Virus record (IMG/VR): IMGVR_UViG_3300046170_000189
Location: 1-23,289 of that record
Source: a virus
Direction: 5' to 3' (one strand)
Length of the DNA: 23,289 nt
The translations under genes and the position numbers were made by a program. The notes beneath the pieces were generated by a model. It was not told the DNA's origin and did no database searches. It saw nothing but the letters and a program-made list of their open reading frames with translations. Positions 12,818-20,955 of the stretch are shown here, in pieces; position 1 is the first letter of the stretch, and each line of letters starts with the position of its first letter.

Positions 12818-14923
12818 ATGGGTAAGAAGCTAACTTCTGCGACTTTAAAAGCTACAGATGGGCCAGATAACGTCATTACTGGCGAACATGAGAAAACTAT
12901 CTATAATTCGTCCACATTAGGTGCAGCTTATGATAGTCGTTTTGGAGAGGCGGGGTATGGTAGGCAGTATGAAGTAAGTTCAAATTATATTGTTTACGGT
13001 CTGCCAAATGCCACCACTTCAAGAAGTGCGGAAGGACTGTCTATTGATGAAATTTCAGGTAAAGGTTGTGTCAAAATTTATAACGGGCGCAGTGGTAATA
13101 TAACTAATGCTAATCCCCCAGAGTTAATAACAACAATCTATCCACCAGAAAGCGCTGCCAATCCGTTTGATAATGGTAATTTTGGTTATGCAGTTGCTAT
13201 CAGCCCAGATCAAACAAAAATAGCTATTTCTGCTTATGTATATGATGATGCTCTGGGAAGTAATAGTGGGCGTGTATATTTGTATTCTACGGGGCCAAAC
13301 CCCGAAGATTGGCAATTGCTACACACTTATACAAACCCTAATTACTATAACACAGGAACGGATGATTATTTTGGCTTTTCGGTTGCTTTAACAGATACAC
13401 ATTTAGGCGTTGGTGCGACAGGCGAAGATACTCCTAGCTACACCATGGTCGGCGCAGTGTATGTTTTTCATACAACAAGTTCAAATCAATACGGGCTAAC
13501 TTTTCAAAAACAAAACGATGGCAACTTAGTAGAAAACAGTGACCGATTTGGTTATAGTATTGCGATGTATGGCGATCTGATCGGGGTGGGTGCGCCTTAT
13601 GAGGATATTTCATCAACAGTAGATGAATATGGTAGAGTATACATTTATAATCATGTGACGAATACACAAGTTTTAAACGCCCAACCTTATGCCGTTTATA
13701 ATAGTAGTTACCGTACTTATGCAGGGTTTAATGTTCGCGCAAACAGCAATTATTTTTATTTCAGTGCGCATTCTGATAACTACAACAATGGTCGGATTTA
13801 CTCTTATTATCATAATGGCAATAGTGCATTAACTATCAATGGTGTTGGTGGTAATTTCGGTTATAGTTTTGATGTTGATTATGATCATTTATTTGTCGGC
13901 TCTTATACCTATGATAGAGTGACTTGTTATGACGCAAGTTCAGGAGGCAATCAGGGTACTTTATATAATCCGAATGTGGATACTCAAAGTAGTAGCGATA
14001 ATTTTGGCACGATAGTAAGGTGCAATAATTCAAGTGGAAATTCATTTTGCACACAAGTGCATATCTCGGCACGATATGAAGATAGTAAGGACAGTGCTGG
14101 AGGACTAACGGGCTACAATTCAGGCACTATCTACATCTTTGATGACGGTAATGGATTTCCATCAAATATGACTAGAATGTATGATTGGCGCGCGCCCGCA
14201 GACGATTTGCATTTTAGCAGGCGTTATGATGAATATTTTGGTCAAGCAATGGCCACCAGTTCTACAAAGTTAGTCGTAGGTTCACCTTTAGAGGATTATA
14301 CTGGGACTACACGGTACGTAAACAGTGGTGGTGCATATGTTTACAGCATAGAAACAGGGAATTTGTTAGCTAGTTTAACGAACCCAAACATTTATGGCAC
14401 ACAAAGTTCAGATTATTTCGGAGCAGCGGTAGCAATTAGTGATGATTACATTGCCGTAAGTGCTCACCTAGAAGATGTTGGCGGTGTGACAAATAGTGGT
14501 GTCGTGTATGTTTACGATGCATCAACGTATCAATTACTCCATCAAATTTACAATCCAAATAATTATAACACGGGAGTTAGCGATTACTTTGGTGGGGCTG
14601 GCAGTTGGGATAATTCTAAAGATAGTATGGCAATATCAGGGGATTATTTAATCGTGGGTGCGCCTTATGAAGATAGTGCTAACAGCAGTACAGGCGCGGC
14701 CTATGTATTTAGTCTGCAAACGGGACAACTGATCAGATCACATACACATTCAACAAACGCAAACGCATATTTTGGTATTAGTGTTTGTGCAAATGACACA
14801 TATTATTATATCGCTTCAAAAAATGGCGACGAGTATTATTCTTCTAATTATGGTGGTGTGACTTGCTACGACTTAGCAACAGGAACAGAGCAGTGGGTAG
14901 CAGGCCAAAACCTCCGAAAGTAG
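12818..14923 (+). CDS. FG-GAP-like beta-propeller receptor-binding protein (first part)
   Basis: A 701-residue frame immediately after the fibre-stem gene (TAA-ATG adjacent). It is made of repeats of about 55-70 residues with a core such as YFG-x-x-VA-x-S-x-D-x-I-x-VGAP-x-ED followed by G-x-VYVY. These are FG-GAP-type blades, with acidic loops that could bind calcium. Eleven repeats lie in this frame and three more in the shifted continuation to 15414, about 14 in all, enough for two seven-bladed propellers. A surface adhesin or receptor-binding role is inferred from position between fibre stem and chaperone. The DNA is visibly more AT-rich and Tyr/Asn/Ser-rich than its neighbours, suggesting recent acquisition. 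The frame ends early through a shift near 14907. Confidence 0.75.
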   Translation: MGKKLTSATLKATDGPDNVITGEHEKTIYNSSTLGAAYDSRFGEAGYGRQYEVSSNYIVYGLPNATTSRSAEGLSIDEISGKGCVKIYNGRSGNITNANPPELITTIYPPESAANPFDNGNFGYAVAISPDQTKIAISAYVYDDALGSNSGRVYLYSTGPNPEDWQLLHTYTNPNYYNTGTDDYFGFSVALTDTHLGVGATGEDTPSYTMVGAVYVFHTTSSNQYGLTFQKQNDGNLVENSDRFGYSIAMYGDLIGVGAPYEDISSTVDEYGRVYIYNHVTNTQVLNAQPYAVYNSSYRTYAGFNVRANSNYFYFSAHSDNYNNGRIYSYYHNGNSALTINGVGGNFGYSFDVDYDHLFVGSYTYDRVTCYDASSGGNQGTLYNPNVDTQSSSDNFGTIVRCNNSSGNSFCTQVHISARYEDSKDSAGGLTGYNSGTIYIFDDGNGFPSNMTRMYDWRAPADDLHFSRRYDEYFGQAMATSSTKLVVGSPLEDYTGTTRYVNSGGAYVYSIETGNLLASLTNPNIYGTQSSDYFGAAVAISDDYIAVSAHLEDVGGVTNSGVVYVYDASTYQLLHQIYNPNNYNTGVSDYFGGAGSWDNSKDSMAISGDYLIVGAPYEDSANSSTGAAYVFSLQTGQLIRSHTHSTNANAYFGISVCANDTYYYIASKNGDEYYSSNYGGVTCYDLATGTEQWVAGQNLRK

Positions 14924-15414
14924 TGATGAGTTTGGTTTTAGTATTGCTTGCACTAATGAAAATTTAGTTGTGGGACATCGCTATTCGGATTTTGCAGGTA
15001 CCAACCAAGGTAAAATTTGGGTTTGGGACGCAGAAACGGGTGTTGCGAGGTTCAATCTAAATAATCCAGAGAATGTGGGATATTCTAGCAGTAGCGATTA
15101 CTTTGGGTGGGCTGTAGACGTAAGCGATCAACACATATTTGTCGGTGCGCCCTATACGGACGTTACATACTCCCATTGATGGATATACTTATAACAGAAG
15201 CGATGTAGGTGTAGTGTATCAATATGATTTGAACGGCACTCTAATCAGAACTTATGACTTGCGCAGTTATCCTTCAATTATTGGACACGCAGGTCAATCT
15301 GCACGTTTTGGTGCTTGCATTAGATCGTTTACGGGTGGGTTTTTCTGTTCTGCGCCGTATCGTGGGGTAAATTACAACAGCAGCGGTCAAGGCTTAGTAT
15401 TTAAGTTCACTTAG
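14904..15414 (+). pseudogene. C-terminal repeats of the beta-propeller protein, frameshifted
   Basis: Two displaced frames continue the propeller repeats. From about 14910 the +1 frame reads SSDEFGFSIACTNENLVVG and then SSSDYFGWAVDVSDQHIFVG, up to a stop at 15179. A second +1 shift around 15172-15174 (CCC) leads to RSDVGVVYQYDLNGTLIRTY and RFGACIRSF, ending with a TAG at 15412-15414 just before the chaperone gene. Neither piece has a proper start signal (a GTG at 14970 lies mid-repeat). Dropping one A at 14907-14910 and one C at 15172-15174 makes one continuous protein of about 864 residues. Confidence 0.75.
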
Positions 15415-15423
15415 GAGAAGAAA

Positions 15424-15900
15424 ATGAGACAATACTTAAAATACGAAAATGGAGAGGTAACATATCCATATTCGCGCAGCCAATTGCAGAGGGACAACCC
15501 TACAGTTAGCTTTCCGAATGTTATGACAGAAGATATTTTGGCAACCTACAATGTTTATCCTTACACTGTAGCTTCAATGCCTGTTTACGATATGGCAACA
15601 CAGGTATGTCAGCAGCAAACGCCAGTTTTACAGTCTGATGGTACATGGGTGCTGAATTGGACTGTCGTAGAAAAAACAGCAGAGCAAATAGCCGAATGGA
15701 ATGCGAATAAAAACCATGAGGTGAGAGGCAGACGCAACTCACTACTTTCAAACAGCGATTGGACACAAGTTGCGGACAGCCCCTTATCTACAGAGGCAAA
15801 AGCGCAATGGGCAACATATCGTCAATCTTTGCGTGATATTTCCTCACACGCGAATTTCCCAAATCTTGCAGACACTGATTGGCCTACAGAACCGTCATAA
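15424..15900 (+). CDS. tail fibre assembly chaperone-like protein, cassette 1
   Basis: A 158-residue protein. The N-terminal half, MRQYLKYENGEVTYPYSRSQ, is specific. The C-terminal half, RRNSLLSNSDWTQVADSPL...AKAQWATYRQSLRDI...FPNL...WPTEPS, is the phage tail-assembly chaperone domain (DUF4376/Phage_TAC type). Such proteins fold or trimerise the fibre encoded next door. AGGAG precedes the ATG and it follows the propeller gene by 9 bases. It shares its C-terminal layout with the protein at 17917. Confidence 0.82.
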   Translation: MRQYLKYENGEVTYPYSRSQLQRDNPTVSFPNVMTEDILATYNVYPYTVASMPVYDMATQVCQQQTPVLQSDGTWVLNWTVVEKTAEQIAEWNANKNHEVRGRRNSLLSNSDWTQVADSPLSTEAKAQWATYRQSLRDISSHANFPNLADTDWPTEPS

Positions 15901-15909
15901 GGAAACAAA

Positions 15910-16377
15910 ATGCCTATAAAAATTGAAACAGCTAACGGTTCCATAGTTTTATCAGGCATTGATGGTTCTGGTGAGGCTTCTGTTACCGTGCCACGCTCAA
16001 ATGTGGTTGGTGAAACGCATACAGGTAACGTGGCTATTACAGGAACCGTAAAAGGTACTTACAACCAGATTTACAACACAATGAGTGGCGCGACAGTCAC
16101 AATGGATTGTAGTTCTGGCAATGTGTTTGCATTGACCACATCGGCGGCAACAAGTGTTGCGTTTAACAACGAGCCAACTTCTGGTGTAGCGTATGAATGC
16201 AAGCTGATATTAACATCAGGCGGCACACATGCTATAACATACCCAGCAAGTGTTCAGTGGCCTAGCGGCACACAACCAACTGACCCCGCATCAGGTCAAA
16301 CAGACATACTTTCTTTTATGACTGTAGACGGTGGGACAACTTGGTATGGGAGACTTTTAGGCGACAACATGTCGTAG
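15910..16377 (+). CDS. fibre-stem protein, cassette 2 (paralogue of 12347)
   Basis: A 155-residue beta-rich protein starting MPIKIETANGSIVLSGIDGS, with SVTVPRSNVVGETHTGNVA, a variable middle, EPTSGVAYECKL, TYPASVQWPSGTQP and GGTTWYGRLLGD. Motif order and spacing repeat those of the protein at 12347, so one arose by duplication or both were recruited from the same fibre-stem family. It opens the second receptor-binding cassette. AAGGAA lies before the ATG. Confidence 0.8.
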   Translation: MPIKIETANGSIVLSGIDGSGEASVTVPRSNVVGETHTGNVAITGTVKGTYNQIYNTMSGATVTMDCSSGNVFALTTSAATSVAFNNEPTSGVAYECKLILTSGGTHAITYPASVQWPSGTQPTDPASGQTDILSFMTVDGGTTWYGRLLGDNMS

Positions 16378-16385
16378 GTGATTAG

Positions 16386-16640
16386 ATGTTAGGTTTCTTT
16401 CCATTAGCCAAAAAGCCGCTGTCAACAACATCGGTAGCAACGGCCACCAACGTCAAATCCTTCTCAGCGCAACAAATCACGCTTGGAACGCCAACTGTTG
16501 ATCCTATCACAGTTGTTCAGACGCAAAACCTAACAGTTTTAGATATTGTTACGCAGCCACCAGTGGTTGCCGATCTTATTACTACGGTAACAAGTAATCT
16601 TGGCCTTAGAGGATATAACATCAACGCCAGTGGTAGATGA
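16386..16640 (+). CDS. tandem-repeat virion protein, N-terminal piece
   Basis: MLGFFPLAKKPLSTTSVATA, followed by repeats of about 22 residues: QQITLGTPTVD and LDIVTQPPVVA. The frame then leaves the repeat pattern at about residue 72 and stops at 16640. The next repeats continue in the +1 frame from about 16600, so this is the first part of one gene running 16386-17016. Proteins with such 'ITxGxPxVD' repeats accompany fibres in many phages. Confidence 0.7.
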   Translation: MLGFFPLAKKPLSTTSVATATNVKSFSAQQITLGTPTVDPITVVQTQNLTVLDIVTQPPVVADLITTVTSNLGLRGYNINASGR

Positions 16641-17016
16641 CCTACCAGTGACGTTTGTAGACGTTCTCAGCGCAGATGAAATTACGGCGGGTGTTCCTGT
16701 TGTAGATACAGTTTCCGAAACAATTATTTCTAACTTTGTTGCTGACGAAATTACAATCGCTGCGCCTACTGTTGACACGATCTCTGTTGATATACAGAAC
16801 TTCAGAGCGTTACCGTCAGATATTACGGCGGGCATCCCTACAGTAGATGCGCCAATATTTGTTCAAATACACAATTTTGCGGCTACAGATGTATTCGCTG
16901 GAACGCCAACAAACGTTGCAAGGTTCACATGGGATTTCCAAGAAATAGAAGCAGAGACATGGACGGATGTTTCTGATATAACTGATACATGGACGCTAGT
17001 TCGCAAGGTAGCGTAA
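16600..17016 (+). CDS. tandem-repeat virion protein, C-terminal piece
   Basis: Continuation, in the +1 frame, of the protein starting at 16386. Repeats are LEDITSTPVVD, ADEITAGVPVVD, ADEITIAAPTVD, PSDITAGIPTVD and ATDVFAGTPTN, followed by a distinct end with ETWTDVSDITDTWTLVRKVA, a closing motif of this family. The TTG at 16600 is not a real start; no ribosome binding site precedes it. Dropping one T of 16600-16601 restores one protein of about 210 residues with seven repeats. Confidence 0.7.
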   Translation: MALEDITSTPVVDDLPVTFVDVLSADEITAGVPVVDTVSETIISNFVADEITIAAPTVDTISVDIQNFRALPSDITAGIPTVDAPIFVQIHNFAATDVFAGTPTNVARFTWDFQEIEAETWTDVSDITDTWTLVRKVA

Positions 17017-17026
17017 GGAGACTTAG

Positions 17027-17137
17027 ATGGCGATAACGATCACAAAGCCAACCGTTGGCGGTTCTGAGGATAGTTGGGGGACAACCATCAATACCGCGTT
17101 AGACGACTATTGTTTTAGAGATAAACAGCAATGCTGA
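17027..17137 (+). CDS. tail fibre N-terminus (piece)
   Basis: The true start of the fibre gene: ATG 17027 with AAGGAG 8 bases before it, reading MAITITKPTVGGSEDSWGTT and then INTALDD, a standard beginning of phage fibres. The frame runs off into nonsense at about residue 28 and stops at 17137. The rest of the fibre continues in the +1 frame from about 17109. Confidence 0.75.
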   Translation: MAITITKPTVGGSEDSWGTTINTALDDYCFRDKQQC

Positions 17138-17915
17138 CGGTACAAACACAGTCACACCTAATCTGGGATCGGGCTGGGAAGTTGGCGGCGTAGCAGTTAC
17201 GTCAACTGCGGCAGAGCTAAACATCCTTGATGGTGTTACAGCAACAGCAGCAGAACTAAATATTTTAGACGGTGACACAGTCGCAATATCTACAACAGTT
17301 GTTGATGCTGACCGCGTTGTTTTTAATGACGCAGGCACAATGAAACAGGTCGCCATGAGCGATTTAAAAACATACATCAACGCCTCTGCGGGGTCTGGGT
17401 CGGTAACAAGCGTTGCTATGACCGTTCCTACTGGCTTGTCAATCAGCGGATCGCCAATCACAACAAGCGGCACTTTGGCTGTCACACTAGCTAGTGGGTA
17501 TACAATTCCACAGACATCGCAAATTCCATCAACTTCCGATATAAGCAACTGGAACACAGCGTATAGTTGGGGCAACCACGCTGCGGCGGGATACGCGACA
17601 GGCACTATTCCAACAAACAACAATCAGCTAGCCAACGGTGCGGGGTACCTTACAAGTGTGCCAAACACACAGGGTGCCGTGGGTGCATACTCTTTTGGTC
17701 GCCCAGCAAACAGAAACACTAGTTATGCCGCAGGGGCCACAAATAGTGCTTTCCACAGCGTTCAAATGAAAGGGCCATCTGGTGTCCCTCGATATACCTC
17801 AACTGGCTTCGAAAATGCTAACTCAACCCTTCAGTCTGGAACTTGGAGAAGTATGAGTGGTGCCATTAGTGATGGCGGTGCGGGTTACTGTGGTATTTGG
17901 GTAAGGATTTCATAA
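17109..17915 (+). CDS. tail fibre, main part
   Basis: An open frame joined to the start at 17027 by removing one T (17113-17116). It reads IVLEINSNADGTNTVTPNLG, two copies of TAAELNILDG (a stem repeat known in phage fibres), MKQVAMSDLKTYI, a GSVTSVAMTVPTGLSISGSP block, WNTAYSWGNHAAAGYAT, and a C-terminal tip with SGTWRSMSGAISD ending CGIWVRIS. The ending is typical of fibre tips that bind host receptors and may vary among related phages. The complete protein would be about 296 residues. Confidence 0.8.
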   Translation: MVLEINSNADGTNTVTPNLGSGWEVGGVAVTSTAAELNILDGVTATAAELNILDGDTVAISTTVVDADRVVFNDAGTMKQVAMSDLKTYINASAGSGSVTSVAMTVPTGLSISGSPITTSGTLAVTLASGYTIPQTSQIPSTSDISNWNTAYSWGNHAAAGYATGTIPTNNNQLANGAGYLTSVPNTQGAVGAYSFGRPANRNTSYAAGATNSAFHSVQMKGPSGVPRYTSTGFENANSTLQSGTWRSMSGAISDGGAGYCGIWVRIS

Positions 17916-17916
17916 A

Positions 17917-18339
17917 ATGGCATCAACAGTAGAAATAACAGAATTTCGTAACGCGCGTTCTATGAACGCTGAGAACACAATTATAGACGTAGAGATCAAC
18001 CATCCAGAATACGGGTGGATACCTTACTTACTAACAGACTTTGATACTGACAATACGATAGACAATGACAGCCTCATGTCTCTTATTGGCACTAATTTCA
18101 CACCATATGTTGCACCGTCACAAGAAGAACTAGATGCAACGACAGCATCTCAAGTGCGCTATGAGAGAAACGAACGCTTAGTATCGGAAGTAGACCCGAT
18201 TGTAACCAATCCACTACGTTGGGCAGACTTAACAGCAGAGAAACAAAATGAGTGGACGCAGTATCGCACTGACTTGCTCAACGTACCGCAGCAAGCAGGC
18301 TTTCCAAACACCATCAACTGGCCCACTAAACCAGAGTAA
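17917..18339 (+). CDS. tail fibre assembly chaperone-like protein, cassette 2
   Basis: A 140-residue protein directly after the fibre gene (one base gap after the stop). The C-terminal half, VRYERNERLVSEVDPIV...RWADLTAEKQNEWTQYRTDLLNVPQQAGFP...WPTKPE, is the phage tail-assembly chaperone domain, better conserved here than in the cassette 1 copy. The N-terminal half differs and probably recognises its own fibre. It likely folds the fibre tip. Confidence 0.83.
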   Translation: MASTVEITEFRNARSMNAENTIIDVEINHPEYGWIPYLLTDFDTDNTIDNDSLMSLIGTNFTPYVAPSQEELDATTASQVRYERNERLVSEVDPIVTNPLRWADLTAEKQNEWTQYRTDLLNVPQQAGFPNTINWPTKPE

Positions 18340-18344
18340 CGCGC

Positions 18345-18488
18345 ATGGCTCTCATACCGCTTAAAATCCCCGCAGGCTTCTACCGCACAGGTACGGAGCT
18401 AGACGCTTCTGGTCGCTGGCGTGATGGCTCACTTGTTCGCTGGCGTGACGGATTCGCTTCGTCCTATCGGCGGCTGGCGTGTGAATGA
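18345..18488 (+). CDS. conserved virion protein, N-terminal piece
   Basis: The start of a large conserved phage virion protein: MALIPLKIPAGFYRTGTELD, then GRWRDGSLVRWRDG. After GGA (18450-18452) the family sequence SLRPIGGWRVNE appears in the +1 frame, and after a second +1 step at AAAA (18488-18491) it continues as TIARITTNAPRSMHTW in the long frame starting at 18485. It therefore belongs to one gene, 18345-20291. Confidence 0.75.
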   Translation: MALIPLKIPAGFYRTGTELDASGRWRDGSLVRWRDGFASSYRRLACE

Positions 18489-20044
18489 AAACTATTGCCA
18501 GAATTACAACAAACGCGCCACGTTCTATGCATACTTGGGAAAGCAACAACGGCACACGCTACGTTGCAGCGGGATCGTACAATGAACTATTCGCAGTTGT
18601 TTCTGGTGGCACAGCATACGACATAAAGCCGACAAACCTAACAGTGGGAGCAGAGGATGCTGCGGTCAACATTGGCTACGGATATGGGTTTTATGGACGC
18701 GGCACTTACGGCACCCCGCGTCCAGACACTGGAAACCTAGTTGAAGCAACCACATGGTCATTGGACAACTGGGGTGAATACCTTGTCGCGTGTTCTACAG
18801 TTGACGGTAAGCTGTACGAGTGGGACTTGCAAACAGTTGCAACAGAGCAAATTACTGATGGTGACTTTTCTGACGCTATTTTTGGCAGTTATAACTTTGT
18901 CAATTGGACGAACACAAACAACGCATTTATTGTAAATTTTGGTGGGTTTCTATCTGGCGGCACAGCACAAAATCCTAGTGACGATCAGATAGCAAGCACC
19001 ACTGGTGTTGTGGGGTCGTTGTCGCAAACGATAACTACCGTTGCAGGCGCAACATACACAATTGAATTTAACCAAGTATCAGTTACTGCGCCAGTAGATG
19101 CTACGCTTACGGTCACTGGAAGCGCCACACTGTTAAGTGAAACCATTACAGATTTTGACGCTGGCGGGTTAGGTACAGTTGTTACATATGAATTTACTGC
19201 CGATAGTTCATCAGCGGTGGTTTCTTTTAATGCGACAAGTACAAGCTCTAGTTTTGATATTAGCCTTGTTTCGGTTGTGCAGACTTCCTTCCCAGCGCAG
19301 CAAATTTCAAATGCACCAATAGATAACCTTGGCCTGATTGTAACAGAAGAGCGCTTCTTGTTCGCGCTTGGCGCGGGCGGCAATCCTCGCAAGGTGCAGT
19401 GGAGTGATCGCGAGGACAACACCACATGGACACCAGCATCCACAAACGAGGCTGGCGATATTGAGTTGCAAAGCTCTGGCGAGATACAGACAGCGATCCG
19501 CACACGCGGTCAGACGCTAATCCTAACAACGACATCGGCACATACGGCGCGATACATCGGCCCGCCCTACGTTTACTCTTTTGAGCGTGTTGGAACGTCA
19601 TGCGGTCTGATTGCCAGAAGCGCTGTGGCAGATGTTGACGCAGGCACATTCTGGATGGGTCAGCGGGGCTTCTTTGGCTTCAACGGTAATACAGTGTCAG
19701 AAATACCGTGTGAGGTTCACGATTATGTGTTTGGCGACATTAACACCTCTCAGGTCAGTAAGACATGGGCATTGGCAAACGGTCAGTTTGGCGAAATCTG
19801 GTGGTTCTATTGTTCTTCAGGCTCTAACGAGATTGATCGCTATGTGGCGTATGACTACAAGGAAGGCCACTGGCTAATCGGTGATCTATCCCGCACATGT
19901 GGCGTTGAGCGCAACGTGTTTACCTATCCTATGCTGTCAGATGCAAGCGCGGTCATCTATGACCATGAGCGCGGCTTGGCGCACAGCGGTGGATCAGTCT
20001 GTATTCGCAGAAAGCGGCCCGATCAGCATTGGCAACGGCGATAA
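18485..20044 (+). CDS. conserved virion/tail protein, main part
   Basis: A 519-residue frame. It contains SMHTWESNNGTRYVAAGSY, GYGYGFYGRGTYGTPRP, ATTWSLDNWGEYLVAC, a carbohydrate-binding-like beta insert (about residues 120-260, starting ITDGDFSDAIFGSYNFVNWT), then RFLFALGAGGNPRKVQWSDR, GYRT-type strands and EIWWFYCSSGSNEIDRYVAY. The scaffold is a beta-rich phage virion protein widespread after fibre genes, probably tail-associated. The insert interrupts the family scaffold and could be a glycan-binding domain. The ATG at 18485 is internal. Residues after about 506 are out of frame. Confidence 0.72.
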   Translation: MKTIARITTNAPRSMHTWESNNGTRYVAAGSYNELFAVVSGGTAYDIKPTNLTVGAEDAAVNIGYGYGFYGRGTYGTPRPDTGNLVEATTWSLDNWGEYLVACSTVDGKLYEWDLQTVATEQITDGDFSDAIFGSYNFVNWTNTNNAFIVNFGGFLSGGTAQNPSDDQIASTTGVVGSLSQTITTVAGATYTIEFNQVSVTAPVDATLTVTGSATLLSETITDFDAGGLGTVVTYEFTADSSSAVVSFNATSTSSSFDISLVSVVQTSFPAQQISNAPIDNLGLIVTEERFLFALGAGGNPRKVQWSDREDNTTWTPASTNEAGDIELQSSGEIQTAIRTRGQTLILTTTSAHTARYIGPPYVYSFERVGTSCGLIARSAVADVDAGTFWMGQRGFFGFNGNTVSEIPCEVHDYVFGDINTSQVSKTWALANGQFGEIWWFYCSSGSNEIDRYVAYDYKEGHWLIGDLSRTCGVERNVFTYPMLSDASAVIYDHERGLAHSGGSVCIRRKRPDQHWQRR

Positions 20045-20291
20045 CATCATGCAAGTCACAGACTCTGATCCCTGATGAAAAAACGCAGGGCGATGTAGAT
20101 GTGACATTTAAGAGCAGCTACTATCCAAACGACACAGAATACACGCATGGGCCTTACACACCGTCTAGCCCGACATGCCGTGCGCTTCTCAGGTCGCCAG
20201 ATCAGAATGCGCGTAGAGGGTCGATACACCTTACGCAGCGTGGCGTGTTGGCACAATGCGGGTAGATGCAAAAGCGGGTGGGCGTAGGTAA
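20007..20291 (+). pseudogene. C-terminus of the conserved virion protein, multiply frameshifted
   Basis: Successive +1 steps are needed to follow the family sequence. Frame 0 carries FAESGPISIGNGDNIMQVTD; frame 1 from about 20065 carries LIPDEKTQGDVDVTFKS; frame 2 from about 20178 carries VRFSGRQIRMRVEG; frame 0 from about 20221 carries DTPYAAWRVGTMRVDAKAGG and then RR with a TAA at 20289-20291. That stop forms a TAATG overlap with the next gene, which confirms the reconstructed end. Confidence 0.7.
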
Positions 20292-20955
20292 TGGCAGCAC
20301 CCGTCCTACCCCCGATTGGCGACAACATTAAGGCTTGGGGCAATAACCTTACCGCATATCTGCGCAGGCAGCTTCCGCGCTTGTACTTCAAAACAGTCAG
20401 ACGACAACCCATCAGAGAATGGCGTTATCTTGTGGGATGAGAAGCAGGGTATCCCGTTGTATCCAAGAACGGCGCGTTTGTGCAGATCGTCTTGGAAGAT
20501 GGTCACGCTAACTTTATCCGCTCATCGCAGCTAACGTAGCCGAGCGGCATCGATCACGCTATTGCGATTTTGTTTGACGATGCCACAAGCAGCCAAGGCA
20601 TTAGCTAGAGGACGCGATCCAATCCAACGGATCGTCTTTGAGCAGGCTGGCGAATACTATCTGATGTTCTCAGCGCAGATTAGCTCAACGTCATCTAGCA
20701 CGGTCAACTTTCTACTTCTGGCGCAGCAATCAACGGTACAGACGTCCTAACACAACCATGAAGAACAGCTTGCACCAGAACGGCGCAACGCTAGTTGTTT
20801 CACGCTCTGCAAAGTTTGATGTAATCGCGGGTGATTACTTGCAAGCTATGTCGGCGGTGGATAGCACCAAGCGGTTATTGGCAATGCTTTTACGCACAGG
20901 ATTTGCGCCAGACACGCCTGCGGCAACGCTTGCAATTACAAGGGTGCATGGATGA
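20291..20955 (+). pseudogene. virion protein with C-terminal C1q/TNF-like fibre-tip domain, multiply frameshifted
   Basis: Starts MAAPVLPPIGDNIKAWGNNL at a TAATG overlap. The sequence continues in shifted frames: SDDNPSENGVILWDEKQG, PVVSKNGAFVQIVLEDGHA, then AIAILFDDATSSQGIS, LEDAIQSN, RIVFEQAGEYYLMFSAQISS, YFWRS, INGTDV, and from ATG 20758 MKNSLHQNGATLVVSRSAKF to TRVHG, ending at TGA 20955. The second half has the beta-jellyroll pattern of fibre-tip or C1q-like domains (RIVF-x-x-AG-x-Y-x-x-x-FSAQ). A TAG at 20537 also falls in the path and can be removed by a compensating pair of indels. At least seven one-base changes are needed to give a protein of about 220 residues. Confidence 0.6.

Noticed and set aside
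15521-15766. Leftward 81-residue Cys-rich frame
   Set aside because: Opposite the well-supported fibre chaperone gene, with no ribosome binding site.
16539-17623. Long leftward frames of 98 and 174 residues opposite the fibre genes
   Set aside because: They are antisense shadows of repeat-rich fibre sequence (Val/Ser/Thr patterns complement each other), lack ribosome binding sites and match no family.
12818-18339. Diversity-generating retroelement acting on fibre genes
   Set aside because: No reverse transcriptase, template repeat or accessory gene is seen in the window, and the repeats are ordinary protein repeats.
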